From contig NZ_QOVK01000035.1 of assembly GCF_004104075.1 (NCBI RefSeq), positions 1 through 33,016 on the forward strand: DNA of 33,016 nucleotides, in the 5' to 3' direction. The stretch comes from Leeuwenhoekiella polynyae (lineage in GTDB: Bacteria; Bacteroidota; Bacteroidia; Flavobacteriales; Flavobacteriaceae). The stretch's first letter is position 1. The number at the start of each line of letters is the position of its first letter. This document shows positions 1 to 8,947 of the stretch, in pieces. Below the pieces are notes generated by a model. That model did no database searches. It saw nothing but the letters and a program-made list of their open reading frames with translations, and was not told the DNA's origin. Made by a program: the position numbers and the translations under genes.

Positions 1-23
1 AAATAATTCCTCTTTCTTCATAA

Positions 24-102
24 TGGTGTAAAATTTAAAGTTAAAAAAATAGCGGGGGCATGCCCCCGCTATTTTTAGTTACACATTTTATGAGATAGTG
101 CT
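24..102 (-). repeat. Dispersed 79-bp terminator-bearing repeat, copy 1
   Basis: Read on the minus strand this segment matches 22661-22739 (plus strand) at 75 of 79 positions with no gaps. It contains a short lead (agcactatctcataaa), a GC-rich hairpin, a T run and a conserved tail ending in tttacacca. Both copies lie downstream of a gene and in the direction of that gene. The conservation runs well past the hairpin on both sides, so this is a repeated element and not just two similar terminators. Confidence 0.85.
45..76 (-). terminator. Rho-independent terminator of the GAF-domain gene
   Basis: A perfect 32-bp palindrome with core AGCGGGGGCA/TGCCCCCGCT and A/T flanks gives a T run on the minus strand. 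It lies about 50 bases past the stop of the minus-strand gene at 127-2523. It is the core of the 79-bp repeat. Confidence 0.85.
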
Positions 103-126
103 AAATAATATTTCAAGGCTTTTTTG

Positions 127-2523
127 TTAGTCTAAGATTTCCATTAAATCTTCATAAGTAATTGTTTCTTCATCATTACTACGCGGTAAGTTTGAAGTAT
201 ATAAAACATTTACTCGTATAGCTTTAAGTCCTACTACTCCTTGAACATCTTCGAGTTCCAGATATTCAATTTCAGAGCCTAAATATTCTTTACGCTGCAA
301 GTAGTTAATATAACGGGTATATTCCTCTGCATCGGTATCCTGAGAATAAATAATGGCTATTTTACCTTTTTGTGTTATACGCTCATCTGTTCCTTTAACA
401 AGAGCTTTATCTATACGCTTTTTGATAATTTCATATCGTGCGTTATATGTACCATCAACATCAAATTTCTTCTCGTCCATTCTATATCTAATAGACAAAG
501 TGGTGCTGAACACAAGAATCAATGAAGCAGCATCTAATTGTAATTCTGCTCCTTCTTGTTTGTGATAGAAGTGATTTTCCATCTCACACATCGTACAAAG
601 CTGCCACAATCTAAGGTTGTATAAATACACTTTGTTAAATTTCTCCTTAGGAGTCATAGATGCACCGATGTAGATATTATGATCTACACCATCTGTCTTA
701 TAACGCTCAAAATAATGCGGAAAAATTTGTTGTGCTTCTTGTTGTTTTCTATCTAAAAAGGTTGCTAGATTTTGATTAATCAGCTGAACCGTATCATCAT
801 AATTTTTACGGTTTTGATAAATCAAACCAGTATCTTTATTAATAGATTCTTTATAATTATCAATCTCTCTTTTCAGCTCAGGTATTTTAGTGTTAAGATG
901 ACTCAATAAAGGATTCACCTCTTCTTGAAGTAATGCGAAAACTTCACTTTCACTATTGGCATTCAATCTTTCCTTTATCTCTTCAGTAAACTCTTGAATT
1001 CTAAACTTTACCTGCTCATAAATAGGTATTGGATTAGATTCTAATGCTAGATCAAGAATACCGTGAACCATCTCTAACTGAATCAAAATATCTTGCTGAA
1101 TGGCTTTATTACGCTCGTCTGAAGAGCCAACTATATCTATCTGCCCATAAAGTGGATAAACATCCTCAAAGGCTATATCTTTAAATGCAGCAAATTTACC
1201 TGCATTTTGATTATTTATAAATCGCTTAGCTTCCTCTTCAAAAATCCACAATACACTAGGATGAATACTTGTACATTCATTTTGAATAACTGCCTTTATT
1301 CTATTCTCTTCTTCAAACTTTTTTCGTTCTACAGTTGAGATAATATAGGGTAATACATCGTCTAATTTTGTTGCATTAAGACTATGTAAAGAGTTTCTTT
1401 TAGAAGATGCTAATTCTAGAACGGCTAGTAATTCATTACCCAATGTTATTGGTGCAAGCATACAGCTTTTAATATTCTGTTTTAATAAATTTTGAGCTAG
1501 TACTTCATTTTCATTCTTTCTAGCATAGTCCTCCACATCGGGGATTACAAAATATTTTTTATCATGTATCAACGTATTATAAGAGCCGTCGCACATACTT
1601 TGACGACAATCAGAGCGAGTTTTCTCATTAAGAATAAAGCTTGTTGCATCACCGTCACTCATTCTCGTAAAAAGGTCTTCTTCCTTATCAAATTCTGTAA
1701 ACCCTACACGTAAATCAGGAATATTAAAAATAGAACTGAATATATTTTGAAACTGCTTTGCAGTATTTCCCTGCTTTAAATTTTTTCTAGAAAGCAATGT
1801 GCTTTTTAAGTCTGATATAGAATCGTCAACAGTAACATCTGTAAGGTTTAAAATAGTAATACCCTTAAGAATCCAACTTTGAGGCGGAAAATATTCCTTC
1901 CACAGAGACACATTGTCTCCATTTTCTATCAGCCTGTCTACAATTTCTGGAGTGATTTCAATAGAAATATCTGTAGGTTCACAAAATGTAAAATCCGCAT
2001 TCATTGACGCTCTGTAAGTACGTATAACTCCATTTTTATCAGGAATCTCGTAAAACATAGGTCTCTTAAAATCTATATCGTAGTTATAATAACTATTCAA
2101 AATAACCACACATCCTATGATGTAGTAATAATTAGGATCCAGATTTCTAATAGCCAAATCAAAATCTTCTCCTGCATCCTCAATAATTGAAGCAAATCTT
2201 CGGGTAGGATTGAATATCTTATTCTTAAAAGGAATTGTAGCTGCTTTAATTTCATTTTTAGTTAAGGCAGCGGGAAAGAGATTATCAAGTAGCGTACTTA
2301 GAGTTTCTTGGAGTTCATCAATCTTCTCAGAGTCTTCAATACCATCTATAAGTTCAGGGAAAGATTCTGCATATTCCAGAATAGATTTTAAATAATTCTT
2401 AGTCACCTCATTTTTAGATTGGTGCATACGCTTTGTAAGCATCTCTAAAACTTTAGCGAAACTTAGCTGTATCTGTAGTGGAAACTCATCTAAATCTTCC
2501 ATATCCTTAATCTTTACATTCAA
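127..2523 (-). CDS. GAF-domain protein, probable cytoplasmic sensor
   Basis: The 798-residue protein has no signal peptide or membrane segment. Residues about 245-400 look like a GAF domain, with the hydrophobic strand pattern around SCMLAPITLGNELLAVLEL (353-371). GAF domains bind small ligands such as cyclic nucleotides or haem, or sense redox state. The flanking regions (1-240 and 400-798) are mostly helical and charged, with a probable coiled coil near 550-600. I recognise no kinase, cyclase, GGDEF, PAS or DNA-binding output domain. The GAF part carries Cys306, Cys311 and Cys354, which could be ligands or redox-active, but that is speculation. The gene stands alone, divergent from the thioredoxin-like gene, and ends at a strong terminator. 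Similar long GAF proteins occur in Flavobacteriia, but their function is unknown to me. Confidence 0.75.
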   Translation of the reverse strand: MNVKIKDMEDLDEFPLQIQLSFAKVLEMLTKRMHQSKNEVTKNYLKSILEYAESFPELIDGIEDSEKIDELQETLSTLLDNLFPAALTKNEIKAATIPFKNKIFNPTRRFASIIEDAGEDFDLAIRNLDPNYYYIIGCVVILNSYYNYDIDFKRPMFYEIPDKNGVIRTYRASMNADFTFCEPTDISIEITPEIVDRLIENGDNVSLWKEYFPPQSWILKGITILNLTDVTVDDSISDLKSTLLSRKNLKQGNTAKQFQNIFSSIFNIPDLRVGFTEFDKEEDLFTRMSDGDATSFILNEKTRSDCRQSMCDGSYNTLIHDKKYFVIPDVEDYARKNENEVLAQNLLKQNIKSCMLAPITLGNELLAVLELASSKRNSLHSLNATKLDDVLPYIISTVERKKFEEENRIKAVIQNECTSIHPSVLWIFEEEAKRFINNQNAGKFAAFKDIAFEDVYPLYGQIDIVGSSDERNKAIQQDILIQLEMVHGILDLALESNPIPIYEQVKFRIQEFTEEIKERLNANSESEVFALLQEEVNPLLSHLNTKIPELKREIDNYKESINKDTGLIYQNRKNYDDTVQLINQNLATFLDRKQQEAQQIFPHYFERYKTDGVDHNIYIGASMTPKEKFNKVYLYNLRLWQLCTMCEMENHFYHKQEGAELQLDAASLILVFSTTLSIRYRMDEKKFDVDGTYNARYEIIKKRIDKALVKGTDERITQKGKIAIIYSQDTDAEEYTRYINYLQRKEYLGSEIEYLELEDVQGVVGLKAIRVNVLYTSNLPRSNDEETITYEDLMEILD

Positions 2524-2686
2524 AATACTAAAATAGTTCTGAACCCGTTACTATTGGTTTGTCTTTAACATAGGTTTAAACTTACATTATAATCTGTCAA
2601 ATATCGAGCCCACTTGATATAGCTAACATAACTTCTAAGAAAACTTAAAATCACGTATATTGCAGCACAACTAAATCTAGATAAGA

Positions 2687-3829
2687 ATGAATAAATTTTG
2701 TTTACTAATTGCGGCAGCAATTTTACTTATATCCTGCGGCTCTGATGCCGGTTTTAAGATTAACGGTACCACACCAGATATTAATAACGGAACCAATGTT
2801 TTCTTACAGAGAATTGATGCAAATAATCAATTACAAAACATCGATACGACTGTTATTAAGGAAGGAAAATTCAGCTTTAATCCTGAACCCGTTAGTGCTC
2901 CAGAAATGATGGTTTTAACTTTTGAAAGCGCTCGCGGAAACGTAATACTTATTGCTGAAAATGAAGAGATTACTGTAAAAGCTTATAAAGACAGCTTATA
3001 TACTTCTGAAGTTAACGGTGGTGCTGAAAATGACTTTTTTAAACTCTATTATGACGATGTGGTTGCATCTAATAAAGAGAAGCAAAAATTACAACAAGAA
3101 GGGATGGCTGCAATGCAAAGCGGCGACACGTCAAAAGTAACCATCATTCGTAACGAGTTTGACGCTATTAATGATGCGGATACACGCAGAAGAATTCAAT
3201 TAATTGAAGAGCATCCCAGCGAATTTGTAAGTGTTATCATTTTATCTGATTTAGTAGGTACACAGGCTATTGAAGCTGATAAAGCTGAAGAATTATTTGA
3301 AAGTCTTGATGATAATCTAAAAGAAATTGACAAAGGTGTTAAGCTTAATGAAATGATCGCTAAGTTAAAGTCTCAAGAAGCTGCTGCTTCTCAAGCAGAA
3401 ATAGGTAACAAAGCACCTTCTTTTACCGCTCCTACGCCAGATGGCTCAGAATTGGCTCTAGCTGATGCAATGGGTTCTAAGTATACGATTATAGATTTCT
3501 GGGCAAGCTGGTGCAAGCCTTGTCGTCAGGAAAATCCTAATGTGGTTTCTGTTTATAACACGTATCACGACAAAGGATTAAACATTATCAGCGTTTCTTT
3601 AGATCGTGCTAGTGACAAAAGCAAATGGCTTACTGCCATAGAAAATGATAAAATGGACTGGTATCATGTTTCAAACCTTATGGAATGGCAAGATCCTGTA
3701 GCTCGCAAATATGGGATAACTGCAATACCAGCAACGTATCTCATTGATGCAAACGGTACTATTATAGATAAAAATTTACGTGGAGAAGCTCTTGTTTCTA
3801 AAATACGAGAACTTTTAGGCGAAGGATAA
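2687..3829 (+). CDS. TlpA/ResA-like thioredoxin lipoprotein with N-terminal DUF4369-like domain
   Basis: A 380-residue envelope thiol-disulfide oxidoreductase. Residues 1-17 form a lipoprotein signal with lipobox LISC (Cys17). Residues about 22-120 resemble the beta-rich DUF4369 domain found before thioredoxin folds in Bacteroidota, a helical linker covers about 120-235, and the thioredoxin (AhpC/TSA-Redoxin) domain fills 238-380. The active site is WCKPC at 275-279, and the cis-proline is in TAIPAT (Pro348), so the redox centre looks intact. The family reduces or isomerises disulfides in periplasmic and surface proteins and in cytochrome c maturation. The specific partner cannot be told from the sequence. 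The gene is single, divergent from the GAF gene and convergent with the VCBS gene, with which it shares a terminator. Confidence 0.88.
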   Translation: MNKFCLLIAAAILLISCGSDAGFKINGTTPDINNGTNVFLQRIDANNQLQNIDTTVIKEGKFSFNPEPVSAPEMMVLTFESARGNVILIAENEEITVKAYKDSLYTSEVNGGAENDFFKLYYDDVVASNKEKQKLQQEGMAAMQSGDTSKVTIIRNEFDAINDADTRRRIQLIEEHPSEFVSVIILSDLVGTQAIEADKAEELFESLDDNLKEIDKGVKLNEMIAKLKSQEAAASQAEIGNKAPSFTAPTPDGSELALADAMGSKYTIIDFWASWCKPCRQENPNVVSVYNTYHDKGLNIISVSLDRASDKSKWLTAIENDKMDWYHVSNLMEWQDPVARKYGITAIPATYLIDANGTIIDKNLRGEALVSKIRELLGEG

Positions 3830-3850
3830 TTTTCTAAAAGACCTTAAAAA

Positions 3851-3887
3851 AGCAAAAGCCCTGAACATTGAGTTCAGGGCTTTTGCT
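3851..3887. terminator. Bidirectional terminator between convergent genes
   Basis: A 16-bp perfect stem (3851-3866 with 3872-3887) and a 5-base loop sit between the convergent stops at 3829 and 3908. A-rich sequence on the left and T-rich on the right give U tracts in both directions. Confidence 0.85.
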
Positions 3888-3907
3888 TTATAGGAGAAAA
3901 AAACTTA

Positions 3908-6900
3908 TTATTTCTTCAGTTCAAAAGCCTGAACCTTAGCATTATTATTACCTACTAGTATAATTTCTTTTCCCTGAACTTGAAGCGGTACAATACGCTT
4001 TACATCGCCATTTGCAAAGAAACCAGAATCTTTAGAGGTTTTTACCTTAAAAGCTCCTGTTCCATCTCCTAAAAGTAAAACACCGGTACCGCTATCTGCA
4101 CGTGGTGTTTCGATCTCTGAAACAAATAAGTTACCAGCAAGCAAGGCATCCAGATTTCCGTCATTATTAAAATCTTGAACGATTATATCATTTACAGGGG
4201 CAAGCTGCACTTCTGTGGGAAGTTTATGAACCTTAAAATTACCTCCCGTATTTTCTAAATAGATAGTATTAAAAGTATCTGCTGTATAGTGCAAAGATTT
4301 TTCAAGATCTTTTTTACCATAAACCTCATCGATTTCTAAGGAGGCAAAAATATTATATTGCTTAATCTCTTTTTTTAAACTTGGAATTTGCTCTGAAGAA
4401 CATGAAAATCCACGTAACGGGAAATGTCCATCGCCATTGTAATAACCTAAGACAATATCGCCTTTTCCGTTATTATCAAAATCATCGTAATAAATATCAA
4501 AAGGTTTTTCTACTGTGGTCTGGTATTTATAATTAGCACCCAGGTTCCCAATAATAAAATCCTCGTCACCATCATTATCAAAATCTCCCTTTCCTATACT
4601 AAACCACCAGCCTGAAGTTTCTGCCAAAGCAGCTATTTCTCTCTTGGTAAGACGACCATTTTCATTCTCAAAATAGGTAATTGCCATCCACTCGCCTACG
4701 ACCAATAAATCCAAGTCTCCATCGGCATCAACGTCAGACCAGACTGCATCGGTAACCAAGCCTAAGTCTTTAAATTGTGGAGCTAGTTCTTCAGTAAGGT
4801 TAGTGAGTTTTCCATTTTCATTAATGAGTAACTGGCTGGTTGCCGGTAGCGGATATTCGTGCGGTGTTATTCTTCCACCAATAAAAAAATCAACATCTCC
4901 ATCTCCTTCATAATCGACTGCGATAACTTTAGAACCACTTTCCGCTAGGGCGTTTTCAATCTCTTTTTTGATGAAAGATCCTTTGGTATCATTCTCATAA
5001 TAGCGATCCAGATAAAAGTCTGAACCCTTAACTTCTTCATTCCCTCCACTTACTACAATTAAATCTTGAAAACCATCACTATTTACATCGGCAAATACTG
5101 CATCAAGATCCTCTTGAGAAGCATCGTTTTTAAAAACTTCTGCAAGTAATTCTTTAAAGCTTCCATCTGTTTGCTGAATATAAACTGAACCGGGAAAACC
5201 GGCAGCACCGCCTATATAAATATCCTCTAACCCATCATTATTGATATCACCTTTTGCCATTGCAGGACCAAATTGTGATAATTTATGTGGAAGCAACACC
5301 TGCTCTTCAAAATCATCATAATCATTTTCAGGTGTTTTCACTTTTATAGGAAATTCTGAAGTTACATCCTTAAAATGAGCATTTGTTAACCCAAAACTGT
5401 AAATAGACTTTCCATTTTGCGCGTTTTCCTCAGTAACACTCAGCTGTTGATTTGCCTCGACATTTTTTAAACGCATTTGCTTCCCGTTAGGCCAAGAAAC
5501 TATAACACTATCAACACTAGTTGAAGCACCAAGACCAAAATGTGCCACTTGTTCACTGGTAGAATAGATACCCCGTACGTTTGTCAACTCTTGCATTTGG
5601 GTATCACCGTTAACATAAACCGAAACACGCGCCCCCAAAACAGCTAAATTATTTTTATCAACCGGTTTAATTCTCAAATAATTGCTAGATGCTTGCTGAT
5701 CTGAATTGTTGCGATAAATGAATGCTTCTGCATTTATGTTATTAACCACGATGTCAAGATCGCCGTCGTTATCTAAATCTACATAAGATGCACCATTAGA
5801 AAAAGATGCCTGATCCAGCCCCCATTCTTGTTGAACCTCAATAAAATCAAGATTACCAGTATTTTTAAAAGCAAAGTTTTTTAAAGGTTGAGACGGAATT
5901 AATTCAACCACCTTATCTACATCTAGAATATCAAAAATAGTTTTGATTCCGCCACCATCAGGGTGCTTGAGAACCCAATCATGAGTAAGCTTGTTAATGT
6001 AAGCCGCAACCTCTTTATCTGCATCTGTATTTCGTATGTCTCGCAAAAGACCATTGGTAACATAAGTGTCTTTTAATCCATCATTATCAAAATCTGCAAT
6101 TAGATTTGCCCAGCTCCAATCAGTAGCTGCCATACCGGTATACTGACCTATATCGCTAAAGCTTCCATTACCGTTGTTAAGTTGTAATGTGTTATACATA
6201 TATTGATAATAACCGCCGTCACTCACAACTTTCCAAAACGATTTTGGGTTCATTCCGCTCATATTAGATTTTAGACGATAATTGTCTTTAGCAACCATAT
6301 CTACCACAAATACATCAAGAAGGTTGTCATTATTCAAATCTGCAGCATCCACACCCATACTGTAATATGGGATGTGTTGTAAGGCTTCTTCAGTTTTATA
6401 TGAAAAAGTTCCGTCTTGATTATTAATGAAAAGAAAATCTGGTGCTGCAAAATCGTTCGCAACATATAAGTCTGTCCAACCATCGTTGTTAAAATCACTT
6501 GCTGAAACTGCATTAGGAAATCCTGTGATTGAAACTCCGGCTTGTTCTGAGGTTTCGATAAATGAAGTTCCGTTATTGTTTTTAAAGAGTTTTAAATGAT
6601 ATTCTTCTTTTCTCAACTCTGTCCCAGAGAAAATTGAATAACTACCCGGGTTTGGTGGTTGCGTGAGTAACAAAAGATCAAGGAAACCATCTTTATCATA
6701 ATCAAAAAAAGTTGCGTGACGCGTGCGTTCATTATCAGCTACACCATATTCCGCTCCGCGTTCTGTAAACGTATTATTCTGATTATTTATGTATAATAAA
6801 TTCTTACGCAATTCTGGCTTGTCATCATAAAGCTCTCTGCTCACATAAATATCTTGAAAACCATCGTTATTAACATCTGCAATAGTGACACCTGTAGACC

Positions 6901-7243
6901 AACCACCGTCAAACTCAATTCCGGCTTCCTTTGTAATTTTTTTAAACTTTAAATCACCTTGATTCAAATAAAGTTCGTTAGCAACTAAGTTCCCTGCAAA
7001 GAATAAATCCTGTAGTCCGTCATTATTTATATCAATTACCCCTACTCCTGCTCCACCATAAAAATTAGCGTAAATCAGAATATTTTCAGTCTGAGAATCT
7101 TTTAAAGTATTCACAAAATCGACTTCGGTCTCAGATGCAGGTAATAAATCAAAAAGTTTTGTTGCTTGTGCATTTGCTGTAGTAGAAATAAACGCAGAAA
7201 CAGAAAAAATCCACAGTGCAATTAAAGAGAATCTCTTTATCAT
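3908..7243 (-). CDS. Secreted VCBS/FG-GAP repeat protein with ASPIC/UnbV domain (CRTAC1-like)
   Basis: A 1111-residue exported protein with a signal peptide ending near Ala25 (TTANAQA). I count 14 calcium-loop motifs of the DxNxDGxxD type: seven before residue 500 (for example DINNDGLQD at 71-79 and DLDNDGDLD near 489-497) and seven after residue 620. An ASPIC/UnbV domain (about 537-605, with RGIYSTSEQVAHFGLG) lies between them. This suggests two integrin-like seven-bladed propellers joined by the ASPIC domain. The family is extracellular or surface-bound and likely binds carbohydrate or protein with Ca2+. It follows a SusC-SusD pair on the same strand by 95 bases, an arrangement common in Bacteroidota, but a strong terminator lies between, so it may have its own promoter or depend on read-through. 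No enzymatic motif is seen. The ligand is unknown. Confidence 0.85.
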   Translation of the reverse strand: MIKRFSLIALWIFSVSAFISTTANAQATKLFDLLPASETEVDFVNTLKDSQTENILIYANFYGGAGVGVIDINNDGLQDLFFAGNLVANELYLNQGDLKFKKITKEAGIEFDGGWSTGVTIADVNNDGFQDIYVSRELYDDKPELRKNLLYINNQNNTFTERGAEYGVADNERTRHATFFDYDKDGFLDLLLLTQPPNPGSYSIFSGTELRKEEYHLKLFKNNNGTSFIETSEQAGVSITGFPNAVSASDFNNDGWTDLYVANDFAAPDFLFINNQDGTFSYKTEEALQHIPYYSMGVDAADLNNDNLLDVFVVDMVAKDNYRLKSNMSGMNPKSFWKVVSDGGYYQYMYNTLQLNNGNGSFSDIGQYTGMAATDWSWANLIADFDNDGLKDTYVTNGLLRDIRNTDADKEVAAYINKLTHDWVLKHPDGGGIKTIFDILDVDKVVELIPSQPLKNFAFKNTGNLDFIEVQQEWGLDQASFSNGASYVDLDNDGDLDIVVNNINAEAFIYRNNSDQQASSNYLRIKPVDKNNLAVLGARVSVYVNGDTQMQELTNVRGIYSTSEQVAHFGLGASTSVDSVIVSWPNGKQMRLKNVEANQQLSVTEENAQNGKSIYSFGLTNAHFKDVTSEFPIKVKTPENDYDDFEEQVLLPHKLSQFGPAMAKGDINNDGLEDIYIGGAAGFPGSVYIQQTDGSFKELLAEVFKNDASQEDLDAVFADVNSDGFQDLIVVSGGNEEVKGSDFYLDRYYENDTKGSFIKKEIENALAESGSKVIAVDYEGDGDVDFFIGGRITPHEYPLPATSQLLINENGKLTNLTEELAPQFKDLGLVTDAVWSDVDADGDLDLLVVGEWMAITYFENENGRLTKREIAALAETSGWWFSIGKGDFDNDGDEDFIIGNLGANYKYQTTVEKPFDIYYDDFDNNGKGDIVLGYYNGDGHFPLRGFSCSSEQIPSLKKEIKQYNIFASLEIDEVYGKKDLEKSLHYTADTFNTIYLENTGGNFKVHKLPTEVQLAPVNDIIVQDFNNDGNLDALLAGNLFVSEIETPRADSGTGVLLLGDGTGAFKVKTSKDSGFFANGDVKRIVPLQVQGKEIILVGNNNAKVQAFELKK

Positions 7244-7280
7244 AATTAATCTATTAATTAAGAAACTAATTTATAAAAAA

Positions 7281-7300
7281 AGGAGGGCTATTGCCCTCCT
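7281..7300 (-). terminator. Intra-cluster terminator between susD-like and VCBS genes
   Basis: An 8-bp GC-rich stem (AGGAGGGC/GCCCTCCT) with a 4-base loop is followed on the minus strand by about seven T residues. It lies 38 bases after the SusD stop and 38 bases before the VCBS start, so it should stop or attenuate transcription inside the cluster. Confidence 0.8.
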
Positions 7301-7338
7301 CTAATTTTTATACTATAAATCTTAGAAGACAACTGATA

Positions 7339-8946
7339 TTAGTTGTTATCCCACCATACATTAACTGTCCATACATCTCCTCCCATTGCTGAAGCAGCAG
7401 CAGAATAGTTTTCAGGATTGTAGGTAGACTCATCTGCAGGATAGATTTGTCGCACAGGTATGGTACCGTTAGAAAAGTTTCCTATATAATTTACAGGAGT
7501 TAATTCTGGATATGCAGATCTTCTCCAGTTTGACCAAGCTTCTGTAAAGTTACCAAGTAAACCGGTAGTCGCCCAGTATTGAATGTTGATCATTTTTAAT
7601 GAAGCTTCTGTAGAAGAAACATCTAAAGGATTAGCAGCCACATATGCTGTAATATCTGCAGTAGCGATCTGCGAACCTCCATATTTATTGATCGCAGTCA
7701 TTGCTCCACTTAATCCGTCAGCATAATACTCAGCAGCTGTGCCTCCTACATTATAGCCTCTTACTGCAGCTTCAGCAAGTAATAACTGGGTTTCTGCATA
7801 AGTCAATACAAATACAGGAGCCTCAAGATTACGATACATAGAAGTTGGTCGAGAATATGCTCCAATTGGTGCATCAGAATCACCTTCACCGTTTGCGTCA
7901 GTAGGGCCTGGATAGTCTGGTGCATTAGAAATATCTGTAGCTCCTCCGTTAAGGTCATAACCGTTAGGCATTCCTAATTGAATTGCAGGGTCTGAATCTC
8001 CACTTAAACTTGCATCTTGATTAGCCGCTAAACCAGCTTCAGGAACCTCAGCAATTATACTCAAACGAGGATCATCTGTTGAGTTTAAGTAATCGATCAT
8101 TACATCAGACCAGCGTACTTCATAGTAATCTGAAGCTGTTGCCAAAGCGGCACTGTTACTGTTGTGAAAACCAGTTGAATTATCGGTTAAAAGAATCGCT
8201 TCATCAGCGGTAGAAGCAAACACCCCACCTGCAGCGGCAGTTTCTACATAAGATTGTGCAAGAGATTCGTCTACATTTACTAAGCGCATAGCCATTTTAA
8301 GCATCAAAGAATATCCAAATTTTTTCCATTTGCTAATATCCCCATCATAAAAAATATCATTAGTAGGGCTATCTGCAGAAGCATCTAGTGCGCTAATTGC
8401 AGTATTCAACTCTTCTAATAATTGAGGATATAATTCTTCTTGCTTATCATAAGAAGGTCTTGATATACCATCTTCTAATTGCAATGCTTCATTGTAAGGC
8501 ACATCACCATACACATCAGACATAAAAGCAATAGACTGAATTTTGACAATATCCGCAATATTAGCAAGGTTAGGATATCCTTTATCTATTGCGAGCTTTT
8601 TCATCTGATACATCTCTGAAGCAACACGATAGTTATCAGACCATATACTTGCAGCATATCCCGGTGTACTACCAGAAGGCACATATTTATCTGCATTGGT
8701 ATAATAGTTTGCAATAGTTGATGTAGAAGCCATTAACTGCACCCACATAGATTGGAACAGAATAGGGCCTCTATATCCCGTTGTACTGTTTGCATATTTA
8801 TATAGTGCGTCTGGTAATATAAGATTAGGATCAAAAATTTCACCTGAAGCTTTATCGGGATCTGTATTAATTTCCGTGAAGTCGCTATCACAAGATGCTA
8901 ATCCCAGAACTACAACAGCTGTTATAAGTTTTATATATTTTTTCAT
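7339..8946 (-). CDS. SusD/RagB-family surface glycan- or nutrient-binding lipoprotein (SusD-like_2 type)
   Basis: A 535-residue outer-membrane lipoprotein that caps a SusC transporter and binds its substrate. The signal peptide ends in lipobox GLASC (Cys19). The start NTDPDKASGEIFDPNLILP after the signal and the TPR-like helical body (for example YPNLANIADIVKIQSIAFMSDVYGDVPY) are typical of the SusD-like_2 family. The sequence ends with an aromatic tail (VWWDNN). The start codon lies one base after the SusC stop, which indicates translational coupling. No glycoside hydrolase or regulator sits beside this pair, so the substrate could be an oligosaccharide, a peptide or another compound. The family is clear and the substrate is not. 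Confidence 0.92.
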   Translation of the reverse strand: MKKYIKLITAVVVLGLASCDSDFTEINTDPDKASGEIFDPNLILPDALYKYANSTTGYRGPILFQSMWVQLMASTSTIANYYTNADKYVPSGSTPGYAASIWSDNYRVASEMYQMKKLAIDKGYPNLANIADIVKIQSIAFMSDVYGDVPYNEALQLEDGISRPSYDKQEELYPQLLEELNTAISALDASADSPTNDIFYDGDISKWKKFGYSLMLKMAMRLVNVDESLAQSYVETAAAGGVFASTADEAILLTDNSTGFHNSNSAALATASDYYEVRWSDVMIDYLNSTDDPRLSIIAEVPEAGLAANQDASLSGDSDPAIQLGMPNGYDLNGGATDISNAPDYPGPTDANGEGDSDAPIGAYSRPTSMYRNLEAPVFVLTYAETQLLLAEAAVRGYNVGGTAAEYYADGLSGAMTAINKYGGSQIATADITAYVAANPLDVSSTEASLKMINIQYWATTGLLGNFTEAWSNWRRSAYPELTPVNYIGNFSNGTIPVRQIYPADESTYNPENYSAAASAMGGDVWTVNVWWDNN

Positions 8947-8947
8947 T

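Noticed and set aside
3908-7243. Periodic acidic codon pattern as a tandem DNA repeat
   Set aside because: The recurring bases simply encode the DxNxDGxxD protein motif at irregular spacing; there is no tandem nucleotide repeat.
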